Positions 1 to 11,400 of a DNA stretch of 64,000 nt are shown piece after piece. Both the position numbers and the translations under genes were made by a program. Source of the stretch: Chrysogorgia sp. JL179-B06 (Eukaryota > Cnidaria > Anthozoa > Scleralcyonacea > Chrysogorgiidae); the NCBI GenBank assembly GCA_035772405.1, contig JAYKKM010000428.1, forward strand, positions 777,001-841,000, in the 5' to 3' direction. How positions within the stretch are numbered: the stretch's first letter is position 1; each line of letters opens with the position of its first letter. Below the pieces are notes generated by a model that saw only the letters and a list, made by a program, of their open reading frames with translations, did not search any database and had not been told where the DNA came from.

Positions 1-66
1 GTTCGACTTAGGTTCGACTTAGGTTCGACTTAGGTTCGACCTAGGTTCGACCTAGGTTCGACCTAG
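1..66. repeat. 11-bp tandem repeat at window edge
   Basis: Six tandem copies of an 11-bp unit, GTTCGACTTAG in the first three and GTTCGACCTAG in the next three. The array runs off the left edge of the window, so its true length is unknown. Confidence 0.9.
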
Positions 67-800
67 GTTCAACCGCGGTTTTTGTTAGGTTATTTCTGAG
101 CAGTACTGTACTTAATAGGAATAGACACATGGCATTCTGTCTTGTTGATGTAGGGCAACAAAATAAACAATCACCTATTCACCTCACATGCATTTGGTGC
201 GACTGTTATATACATGTAGTGCATGGGAATACAAAAACTTAATTTTGTTAACAATGGGTTTGTTTATCTTTAACATTCATGCAAGAGTCTGCGATAGCAC
301 CACGATAGCCCTGCGATTCCTGACCATATGCTGTATGGAGCCGCACCTAATTGGACACAGTGTCCTGAACCATTTCAATCTTTGGAGGGTGTAGCTCTGT
401 CGGAGAGGGTTTTACGCTAATAGCTGAGGAACACTTTACAGGACCCAGAGATCCACAAAGACGGGAGTGGTCTCATAGGTAGAGCAGCCCCAGGCGAGCC
501 TAAACTCCCCAACTAACTTGTTACAATGTTGCCGATAACTACCCTCTCCTGACCAGAACTACTGTCACACATAAAGTGGAGAAAAAACTTACCATATAAT
601 AACAAATTACCCCTACTGCAGCCTACCGCCTGAACAATGCATGCAGGGAACCAAACAAGGCCAGACCTTCAGGTTTGATCCCAAACCAGAGCCACATCGA
701 GCTAGAGGATGGAGATGACTGGGACATTTCCTATGGAGGATTGCCTTAGGAGCATTGCTGTGAAGAGAATATAGCTGCGAACATGCACAAGAACAGATGA
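67..800. other. no gene recognised
   Basis: Open frames here are short, overlap on both strands and show no family resemblance. I see no splice-bounded coding segment and no clear repeat. Confidence 0.5.
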
Positions 801-1335
801 CATCAAGTTGATGGAACAACAAACGAGATTGCACACAGTAAACACATGCAGCAGAACAGGAGACAAACAAGCATTTTGGTTATCGTCCAGAATAGCTGGG
901 GAGCAGACCAGTTCTACTGGGGCGATTGTACACACTAACAGTAAAATATCACCCGGAGTAGCCGAGCAGCAATGTTACTTTATACACAGTAAACACATGC
1001 GCAACAGAACAGGAGACAAACATAAATTAAATCAAGTCACCAAGAATAGCCGGGGAACAAACCAGATGTACTGGCGTGATTGTACACGTACTAACATTAA
1101 AATAGTAGCCAAAACAGCGGACCAGATGCACTGGCGCGACGGTACACTAATGTTAATTGATACATAGACAACACATACAGCAGATAACACAAAGGAAGTC
1201 ACCCAGAATAGCCGGGGAATAAACCAGATGTACTGGCGCGATTGTACACACACTAACATTAAAATAGCAGCTAAGCAGCGAACCAAATTAACTGGAGCGA
1301 CGGAGCAAACACATGCAGCAGAACAGAAGACAGAC
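801..1335. repeat. degenerate tandem repeat array
   Basis: Four to five diverged copies of a long unit. Its recognisable core is GAATAGCCGGGGAACAAACC followed by a segment containing TACTGGCG and GATTGTACAC, near 889, 1044, 1107 and 1205. A second motif, CACATGCAGCAGAACAGGAG, recurs near 844, 992 and 1311. Both strands are open over parts of the array only because the unit is GC-richer than its surroundings. Confidence 0.7.
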
Positions 1336-1484
1336 ATAAATTAAGTTAGCCCGCAGACGAAAGCAAATACTGACAGCCGCCGACAATATGCAAGCAAATT
1401 AAGACATAGCGCAAATACAGTCCCCTGCAACGGCTGAACGATAAGCAACGTTGCAGAATATACGGACCCGCACAAGCGCTAGCA

Positions 1485-1740
1485 GCAGTTGAACCGGATG
1501 ACCCCCACACGACTGAGCAACAGCAGGGAGCACAAATACCCCCCCCCCCCCCCAACGACTGTACGGCGACGTTGCCCAGTACGGACCCAGAGGACCCCCC
1601 ACACGACTGAGCAACAGCAGGGAGCACAAATACAGTCCCCCAACGACAGTACCCCCCACACAACTGAGCAACAGCAGGGAGCACAAATACAGTCCCCCAA
1701 CGACTGCACTGCGACGTTGCCCAGTGCGGACCCGCACTAG
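1485..1740. repeat. tandem repeat with CAACAGCAGGGAGCAC core
   Basis: Three copies of a unit containing GAGCAACAGCAGGGAGCAC followed by AAATAC and a run of C, near 1512, 1606 and 1663. Spacing is uneven because of flanking duplications (GACGTTGCCCAGT near 1568 and 1711). A C15-type homopolymer run sits at about 1540-1554. Overlapping open frames on both strands are by-products of the repeat. Confidence 0.75.
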
Positions 1741-2700
1741 CAGCTATCCAGTAGGCAACAGCTGAATGACAGCAAAGTAGCACAGTCCGAAGCACGGGAG
1801 CACAATAATGAGCTATGTTAGATGAGGGTTGGGTGGGAGGGAACGAAGTATCGTGTACGACGAACAACGCACGAATAAGCCCTGAAGTGGACGACCGTCA
1901 GATGCCACGAGTTTTGCATTGACATAAGGCATTCAGTGCACCCACCCTGAATATCTATAGGGCCCCCCCAAGGGACCACAAGACCGGCAGAACACTTACT
2001 TTGCATGATGTTAATTATTTTTATTTCATAAATCCATTAAAAAAGTCTAAATATTACCAGAGTTAGTCCTGCGGATTGTGGTAAAAATCCTGCACTTTGT
2101 GAAGAAAGCACCAAATTTCGCACAGGTGTAGCTCTTAGTATGGCGAAGAAAACTAGATATGGAGCCAAGTGTGAAAATTGAAAGAAGAGCCATTTTAAGC
2201 ACATTTTACATGAAAGTGAGGCCAGAAACCGGAAGTGAAATTCTTGATGTGGTTTAATCAAATAAAATTTGCTAAAAGTGTTGATTTCTTTGTTTTTTCT
2301 CCTCTGTCCTCACTTAGCCCGTTTAAGCCCATCTCTATTAAGGTATATACAGTATTAGCATATTTAATGAATCACAATATTTACAAACATCTTTTCCAGT
2401 CAACCACAGTATTATTGCCACGAAACCTATTTCAATACAAAGCAATAATATATGTACAGACTCAAAAGCATTTCATTTCTTATATGTAATGTGTAACAAG
2501 GATAACCTTAAATGCAGAAGAAATCGGTGGCCATTTTGAATTTTTAATGTGCAGTTACGTTTCATAAAAACGTCACAACTGTAAAACAAAGTTTACCAAA
2601 CTTGTCCAACCTTAGTTCTTATTTTCAGATATACTCTCAGGTAACAGTCAGCGCTCATTGTTCACCACAAAAGTGTTCTCCAAGGAAATGTTCTTTAAAC
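1741..2700. other. no gene recognised
   Basis: No exon with family resemblance on either strand. The short frames at 1818-2006, 2037-2261 and 2235-2489 carry no domain that I recognise. A possible short inverted repeat partner of 5187-5200 sits at 2063-2076. Confidence 0.45.
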
Positions 2701-2730
2701 GTTTTTGCAAAAATATTCTCTTTGTCAATC

Positions 2731-4832
2731 TTATTCGCACTCACCATCACATACACACAGTGTGGTACATTGCAGAGCTGATTTACGGCAAGAGCAATTA
2801 AATTTGCAACCTTTTTTGCAACTAAAACGTATAAGTGTATTATTACACGTCTCTGAAATTTGTGCCAGAGTACTCCAAAAGGGTTTCCAACCCTCTGTCA
2901 TGTGTAACCATCCCCATTCGCTAGGAGATGGTAAAATTGCCATTGTAGCTTGTTCCCAACAATGACCTTTACACCTTGATACGGCGCTCTTTTGACATGT
3001 TCAATCAAAGCTGCTTGCTTGGGAGGAATTACATCAAGAGAACGTCCCTTCTGTGCAAAAAGCACTTTTCGAGCCTCATTTACATTAACCTTTTCGTTCG
3101 TTCGATCATAAAGCAGCACGACAAATCTCTCAATGATTTCCAGGCACTCCTTGCTGACATTTTCTGGTCCTTCCGACAACATCAAGAAGGCGTTCGTAAC
3201 TTCTAGGTACAACAACCATGTTTTTCACGCTGTTTTTCTTTCCTTTACCAGAAAATTATGATACGGTATCGCAGCCAGTGAAGGCGTGAAACATTGATAG
3301 AGACTTCGATTTTTCTGGACCCAAGGTCGATGCAATTTCATGCCGACAGCTATGAATCGCAAATTCTTTCCAACACCAAAAGCTACCCATAATTCAGAGG
3401 GAGGCAATTTCTGGAAGACTGCTCCTGCTATGACGATCACATCAGTGTCCACTGTGCGGATGAGAACGCTCGTCGAACCTCTGTGAGCTGCATCTGTAAC
3501 ATGAACCATCATTCTAGTATCTGCTTCTTCGTGATTACATGGCGAAAGATGACGGATGTCATCGCGAGGTGGATTACAGACAGCATGTTGACCATGGGTA
3601 CTTATAATATGTTCGCCACATTCTAGATTAATGGTAGAGATATGGTTAGCCAAGAAAGAAAACAGCTCGATCTTGTTTTCGTTTACTCGTAGAAAATCAT
3701 GCCAGTTCTTCGGCAGTAGTGCTGATGACTGAACCCTTTTCCGGACACCTGTTCCTCGTTTGTTTCTCGTTGTTTCTTTCAAACTAATTTGTCGGTACTC
3801 GTCCCATACTATATTCACTCGTTTGATGTGCTGTAACTGTTGTTTTATGTATGGTGTAAACACGTTTTCAGCATAATCTTGGGAGGTTTTCAACGTGGGT
3901 GCTGGTTTTAACATGTGAATCGCAGCTGCACCGTCTATAATAGCGACTTATGTAGTCTGAGGAGTAGGTCTGATTTTCTGTTCGGCAGACGCAAACTTCC
4001 GTATTGAGATAGTGATGGTGGACACCCCTGGTTTTCATTGTTTGACAAGCAATGAATAATCTTTAAAAAAGTGCGCAATCACTCTTTAGCGAAGATATCT
4101 GTTGCTTCTCCTTCGAGGCAACTTTTGGAGGTGTACTACAGTACTAAATAAGCGAAGCTTATTCTTCGTTATTGGCTCATATATACTGTACTTTGCTTTT
4201 TCTCTATCAAACGTTGATTGAAGTACGTCTACAGTTGCTCGCAGCTACCAATAGCTTCAATATTGCGCACCGTTTCCACGACGGAAGCATCTGCTATATT
4301 CCTGGAGTCAAGAGCAAGCAGATCCGCACTTTCCTTCAAAAAAGGATTCCTCATCTCTTCCATAACAACGCTAATGCTTCGACATCTTTGATAAATTGTG
4401 TCTGAACGGCACGTTTCTCTTCATGATGTTTTATTTGGTCTGGCATTCTATCAGGGGAAATCATCTTCTTCGAACTCATGAATAATCCTTGCAATTTCTG
4501 GCCCAAAAATCATCCAGCGACGAAGAGCACCAAGATTTTCCGTAAGGCCAACTGCTCCTCCATCCGCCTCCATCTCCTTTCACCAAAGTATTATTCTGTT
4601 CTTATGCTTGATCAACTGCCATTGCGGAGAATCTTCTTGATGTTTTTTGCACGGTGAATCCATTGTTCATAAACCGCTCGGCTATATAAGGATGTTTCTC
4701 TTCGAGTAACAGAATATCTTGAAAATGAACTGAAAGCCATCTGGAATAATGGGTATAATCCAAGGCAAAACACCAGCTGCTAATTTTTGAATTGCCTCGA
4801 TTTGTAATTTGAAATTTGACGCACAAAAACAA
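2731..4832 (-). pseudogene. FEN/XPG-like nuclease + CXC protein, decayed copy 1
   Basis: Fragments of one protein lie in order on the minus strand with several frame changes. 4832-4602 reads CFALDYTHYSRWLSVHF and continues to DQA. 4600-4440 reads GAVGLTENLGALRRWM. 3955-3225 begins IIDGAAAIHMLKP, contains VWDEYRQISLKETTR, then HEEADTRMMVH and RTVDTDVIVIA. In a shifted frame near 3290-3260 comes FHAFTGCDTVS, broken by a stop. 3215-2898 reads VTNAFLMLSEGPENV. 2943-2731 ends with a cysteine-rich CKKGCKFNCSCRK stretch and a stop. The acidic motifs fall in the order of FEN/XPG/Asteroid nucleases: N-terminal DG, (V)(F/W)D..SLK.TR, EAD, DxD, GCD. The C-terminal cysteines resemble a tesmin/TSO1 CXC motif. 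Frameshifts and stops mean it is not functional. The nuclease reading is inference; membership of a multicopy family is supported by the related copy at 60-62 kb. Confidence 0.75.
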
Positions 4833-5411
4833 GATAGAGTAGTTCCAGTTGTAATGTTATATGCCAGAATTGGAACTGTGGTGAATTGGATATTCTTTCT
4901 TCACGCCAGTCGTTGAACGATGGAGTATCTTGCGTTTTCGTTTCTTCGCGTTGCTTTGTGTGTGCTTTATTGAGTAGGATGTACTTCTCCCTAATTATAA
5001 ATACAAAATGGCTGCCAATTTTAGCGTTGACGTTAAAACACTATTTTTCGCTCCAAATTAATTTTTTTGCTCTTTGCTAAATGAAATAGAATTACATGAA
5101 TGTAAAAACAAGAAATAAGAACAAAAACGACAATTTTGATCAATTATGACCGTATAGAAGAAATAAGTTAAATTCAGATCCTGCGTATCTGCAGGACTAA
5201 GTGCTCCTCACAGAAATCGCCAGAAAGGCACTCCTAGCGCTTTCAAAATTCACCCTAGTGAGGTTCGTGGCAAACCCGCAAACACAAAGTTCACAAGATT
5301 TGTCTGGAAAAATAATCCTGCATACGGCTATGATTACCAGTACATAAAATCCCCAAACCTCGGATAGCTAACTGTAATTGGTGTTTTCCATTTCTCATTC
5401 ATTTCTGTTAG

Positions 5412-8400
5412 ATTCGTATCACCTTTTCCTGGTACAATGCTTTTGACAAAGGTTCATGGCTATCAAGTGACAAAGCAGGTGAAATAACTGAGATAACCAA
5501 ACCTTATGCACCAAACACTATAAGACAAATTATGTCAAAATGCTGGGTCATGAACTGTAATTTTTTAAGTCATATACATGCATGTACTGTACATTCAATA
5601 ACATTTAAGCCACTGAGTAGCAAAAACTACAGTATACTATAATTGTCTCATACATACAGTAACTGCAATTTATTATATTTTATAAAATATTGTAATCTCT
5701 ATTTAGAATAATTTATGTTTGATTTCTTTTCCTATAGCTCTTGCCAGTGGTTCCTACGAAAAAGTATGTCTTTTATTCAACATTGGAGCCCTTCAAAGCC
5801 AAATTGCTACTGTTCAAAATCTAAATTCTGATGATGGGTTAAAAACAGCTGCCAAATACTTTCAGGTTGATTAATTTTTTAATAATTAGTACAAGCCTGG
5901 ATATTAAATTTGGAGACATTGCGCGCAAAGTTTTGAGATATTGTACTACGTTTTGAGACATTTGCGCTAAGTTTTGAGACATTACGCTAAGTTTGGAGAC
6001 ATTGTGTTAACTTTTGAGACATTAAGCTGCGGTAAGTTATGAGACATTATGCATAGTTTGTAGACATACATGTATTAAGTTTGGAGACATTATGCTAAGT
6101 TTGGAGACATTGCGCTAGTTTGGAGACATTACGCTAAATTTGGAGACATTATGCTAAATTTGGAGACATTGCGCATAGTTTGTAGACATTACGCTAAGTT
6201 TGGAGACATTACGCATAGTTTGTAGACATTATGTTAAGTTTGGAGACATTATGCTAAGTTTGGAGACATTGCGCTAAGTTTGGAGACATTGCGCTTAGTT
6301 TGGAGACATTGCGCTAAGTTTGGAGACATTGCGCTAAGTTTGGAGACATTGTGCTAAGTTTGGAGACATTGCGCTAAGTTTGGAGACATTGCGCTAAGTT
6401 TGGAGACATTGCGCTAAGTTTGGAGACATTGCGCTAAGTTTGGTGACGTTACGCTAAGTTTAGAGACATTACGCATAGTTTGGAGACATTGCGTAAATTT
6501 GGAGACATCGAGCTAAGTTATGATACGTTACGATAAGTTGTACGGTGACTTGTACAATTTTTTGTGTGTCGCTGTTACAAAATAATTATTTCCAGGCTTG
6601 TTAGTAATGAGAATAATGATTTTGTTGTGGTGACAAGTTTAAATATAAGCCTTGATGATAACATTCAACTCTGTGCTTACGACTAGGCATCATGTGGATC
6701 ATTTGAAATGATCAGGGATACAGTGTTCAGACTTCTACATCAAATTCCTACAGTTGATCTATCATTAGAGTCACTAGCAGCTCTCATGGCAATAATGCTA
6801 GCTCAAGCTCAAGAAGCGTTCTGTCTTAAAGCTATCCAAGGTATGACCTTTGAAAAGTGTGCAGAAAAGGTATTGTGCATGTCAGTTTTAAAATGTCGGG
6901 ATGCAAATGAAAGGATTTTGCTTATTTACATTTGGTTTAGCACATGAAAAGTTTGATGTTTGAAACAGACCTAAGCCACAGCTTTTTCGCAACAACTTTT
7001 CAAAAATAATATTACGCATTGCCTACTAGTTTGTTCAATATTCACAGGTACATGTACTTTCTTGATTCTACATGATAATATTAACATGTTGAATTGTATT
7101 ATTTCAGACAAAATGAAAGACTCCATAATTGCTAAAGTTTCTGCCCAAACTTCAGACTTTTACAATGCTGCTGTGCAGGCTGCAAATGTGACATCCATCC
7201 GACAACAATGGGAGAAGGTAATTTCTACAGAATCACTCTAAAATTGTTAAATAATTTGTATTGTTATTTGTTATTTAGGAAATTAGGAAATTGTCCAAGG
7301 AGATTTTTAAATTCCTTGGAATAAGGGGCTTCGGTGGTATTGTGGTCAGGGCCACTGCCTCCCACGTCTGAAGTCAAGAGTTCGAAACCTGTGTTCGGAC
7401 ATTTGATCGCACGTGGAAAGAGTTGGTCAACACTCTGCCGAAAGTCGTGGGTTTTCTCCGGATTCTCCGGTTTCCTCCCACAGGGAAGTTGACAGGGCGG
7501 GTTAGGATAAATAGTTAGGAAAATGATAAAAACTGTAAAAATAAATAGTTAAGTTTAATTGATTGGGGTACTGGGTACTATAGGTACTGAATATAATAGA
7601 ATAAATTGTCGATGTTGTAAAGCGCATTTGATCATATACATATGCTAATTTGCGCTATATAAATAGTAAACATTATTTTCATTATAATATTTTTAACCTC
7701 CTGTTAAAATTTCCTAATTTCGTTTTCTGTGCTTCCAAATTTCCTAGATGATTTCCAATGAAATTTTCTAGTTAGCACTTCCAAAGATAAAAGTTGATTT
7801 GAAGTGGAAAACCAGCTTCCAAACAAACCACGCATATAGGATGTGCAACAATATAAATATGAAATGAGCAACTATGCAGATTTTCCGCACAGTTCATTAA
7901 GATTGATAAAATTAGGAACATTGTCTTAATTTTTCTTATTTTATGTAGGAGTGGATTCCTATGTTGTCAGCCAAGAAAAGCTATTTTATTGCTTTATCTG
8001 AGTATCATCAGGCCTCAGTAGCAAAACAGAAAGGAGGATATGGAGAAGAAGTCTCCAGACTTAAGGTATCTAAAGACCTGTCCTAAGGTATCTTAAGGTG
8101 TATCTACAGTATTAAATTAAATGGTGCGACAAAAAACTGTTTTCTGCTGCAGCAGAGGTTCATTAATATTTGTCACAGCAGATTACAGTATGTTTCAAAA
8201 ATAGACGTCTGTCGCCAGAAAATGTCGCCAGAAAATTACATAATAAAGTGTTGCCCGAAAATTACAGTACACAAAAAATAGCCAGTGGTAAGAGAAAAAA
8301 CAGGTGACGGTAAACCGCTGGTAACCGCCTATTAATGAAAACTCTACTGCAGTGTGTATTACTGTATGTTAGGGTCTTAGGGATTGATGGCTTGAAAGCC

Positions 8401-11400
8401 AAATGGACAGATACATGTAGAATTACAGGTGGGCATATCTGAGCGTGGATGGATTTTTGTTTATTATTTATTTTATTCTTTTTATCAATATTTAGATTGC
8501 CACTGAACGCATTGCAGAAACAGAACGAACAAGCCAAGGGACCATAAATGTTAAGGTACCAAAGCATTAAGTTTACGTATAATATGATATTATTACATAT
8601 GTATTTATACAAATGCAGGGGGTAATTCCTGCATCATATATTTTTAGGTAGTTTTGCAGTACATGTATGTGAAGTTGACATTTTATGCAGAAGTAAAGAA
8701 TCAATTATGATAACAACAGTATTATTACATGCATGTTAACTTCCAATAAACACAGGAAGCAATATAAACTACTTCAAGCCATATCCTACTTCAAGTGTTA
8801 TTCTACTTTGAAGTTGTGTCTATTGTTTCTCGCACTCAAATTTTCCTTGTCTATACTTTCCTATTTCAGGTGTGGTCAGACAAAATACATCGTGCATACA
8901 ACGAAGCTAGTAAAGACAATGATTTTATTTACCACGAGCAAATACCAAGAGCTGACACCCTGACCACAATTGGTCGGGCAAATTTAGCCAAATCAACTCC
9001 CCTGGGAACAAGTCCAGTTACAAGCAATTTCAAGGATATGTTTGGGAAATTAGTACCAACTGCAGTTTATCAAGCGTTACAAGCGTTTGAGTCAAGACAA
9101 GCTGAGATCACAAATATTGAAGCTAATCGTTTGAAAACAGCCACCCACGAATTAAAAAGGTAAGCGGCAGCTCACCCGGCTCATCCATACATGTCCAATA
9201 CAGTCGAACAGATACGGGTCGAACGAGTCGTCAAATTCGTCATTTGAAACCAGTTGCGTCTTGAGTTAGCGGGGGTTCACCCTACACTTCCGTATAAATA
9301 TATTTGTCCCGGTCGTTCAATTTGTCCAATTGGTCCACTCGTTACGAGCGGAAAAATTGATGAAAGACCGTAATTGACCGTACCGAAAAAGATGGCGACT
9401 GGTACATTTAACCATAATTCCTTGCGCGCAGTAAACTTTGAATCTCGTAGAAATAACAGAAGACAGAGTTTCAAAAAGATTAAGTTTGGTAAAAATGAAG
9501 CTTTTACGTATTTAGTTCATGTTTACAAGGTAAACAATGTTTAGCTGTTATTACAGGTGATTTAAGGTCGCAAAGCATTCTGGTAAAATGTACAGCAGCC
9601 ATCTTTTTCGGTACCGTCAATTGAAATCCATGCGTTAAACATATAAATATTATATATGTTGTTGCCTCGTTCTATTTCAAAACCACGCAACATATGGCTG
9701 TTGAATCGAACAATATTATATGTTGTACGGTAAGCAGGATGGTTTCTGGCTCACGTTTATACTGTATGAGTGAATTTCATCTTGCCTACTTGGATGACTT
9801 GACAACAAAAACATAAAAACATTCTTGGGACCGTAAATAAAACTATTGATAAGAAGCCCAATTGATAGGGGTTCCAAGCAATTTAAGTTCGTTATCCGAG
9901 AAGACTCGAAAGTCTTTCGCTGGTGTTATTGCAAATGCAGTATTTTCTCCTTAATTATTTTTAAGACCCTGAGTAGTGGTTAGACCCAGGATTTGAACCT
10001 GTGTGTCTCAGCTCATATAGACAGGTGGCAACCACTAGAATTACCATGACAACAGTTGGTTGTTTATGAATGCGCGTGCTCCTCAAGCCTTCAATTTCAG
10101 AAAATTTCTTGAGTTCCTGACGGGAATTGCGTAACTTTCTGATTACCTGTATGATGCTGTAATCATTGAGCTACACAGACAATGGGTACAATTTGTAACC
10201 TTCGCTCTCCAACTGATTCTGTAAAACTCAATGGTTAGAGCGTCACGTCGGTAATCAGAAGATTACAGGTTCGATTCCCGTCAGAAACTGTTACATTTTC
10301 TAAGGTTGAAGGCTTCAGGCGCATGCGCATTCATATACATATGATCACCAAGTTGCCACATTTGCTAAATAATATATAAATCTTAGAGTAGTAAAAAAGT
10401 AGAATGCTGCGTATAGGCGGTATTTTCGATATATATATAGCAAAGAGAAAAGGTGGTGAACTGCAACTTCATCAAAGTAAGGGCTCCGCTCGAAACGTCA
10501 GTATTTTCCATATGGACTTATAGTACGTATTCCATATAAGGTCATATCGGACGGGACTGGGAAGAGCAAATACGTTGCCCTAACGAGCATATACGTTGCC
10601 CTGACGAGCAAATACATTGCCCTTGTACCAGCCCACTGGATGCGGATAGTTAACACGTTCGATATGTTCGATTATCCGCTCTTTTTAAGAAAACTACGTT
10701 CGCTAACCGGATAAGCTGTACGCATATTGTAAACAGATAATTTACCTTTGTTTTAGTGTATATTGTAGCTTTGGGAGTTGATTATTTCTCAAGAAAACGT
10801 TCGTCGAAGACAGCCGAAAGTTCGTTTACAATATGGTATCCGTAATACGAAAATTATATTTTTGGGCATGTTCGATTATCCGCTTTCAAAGAGAACTAAG
10901 TTAGCTACCAGGATAATTAGCTGTATGTATGTTGTAAATAGATAACTTTAACTTTAAAAGAATATATTCTATAGCTTTGTGGGAGGGTTAGGACCTTTGT
11001 TGTTTTGGGGTCGGTTACAATCCAATTAACTTGGAGGCTGGTACGAGGGCAATGTATTTGCTCGTCAGGGCAACGTATATGCTCGTTAGGGCAATGTATG
11101 TGCTCTTCCCAGTCCCGTCCGATATGACCTTATATGGAATACGTACTATAAGTACCTATCGTATTTCCTTCCAAAAACTCTCGGCAGTTCACCACCTTTT
11201 TGTTTTTCTATATATAAATCTTGTTTGATACGAATGTCGGAAAATATGGCACCGGAAAATATGGCACCGCCAATGAACAATCCAAAATAATTTAGAGAGA
11301 CAAATGTTTCGAATGTTTCTCCCAGGACTGCGTAAAAAATCTTCCAGTTATGCTTCCGGTTGGGGTAAGTGGTTAATTCCTGGAATAGGAGTAGCGACCA

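Noticed and set aside
1346..1867. 173-codon Cys/Ser/Val-rich minus frame
   Set aside because: Lies over the tandem repeat with CAACAGCAGGGAGCAC; overlapping frames on both strands show it is repeat-driven.
5925..6545. Possible CRISPR array
   Set aside because: The repeats are contiguous with no unique spacers, and the setting is a eukaryotic intron.
8262..8612. 116-codon minus frame overlapping an ALIX exon
   Set aside because: Antisense to the exon at 8496-8555 and intronic AT-rich sequence; no family resemblance.
10205..10340. Functional tRNA gene
   Set aside because: A and B boxes are present but the acceptor and anticodon stems do not pair cleanly, and an inverted copy is next to it.
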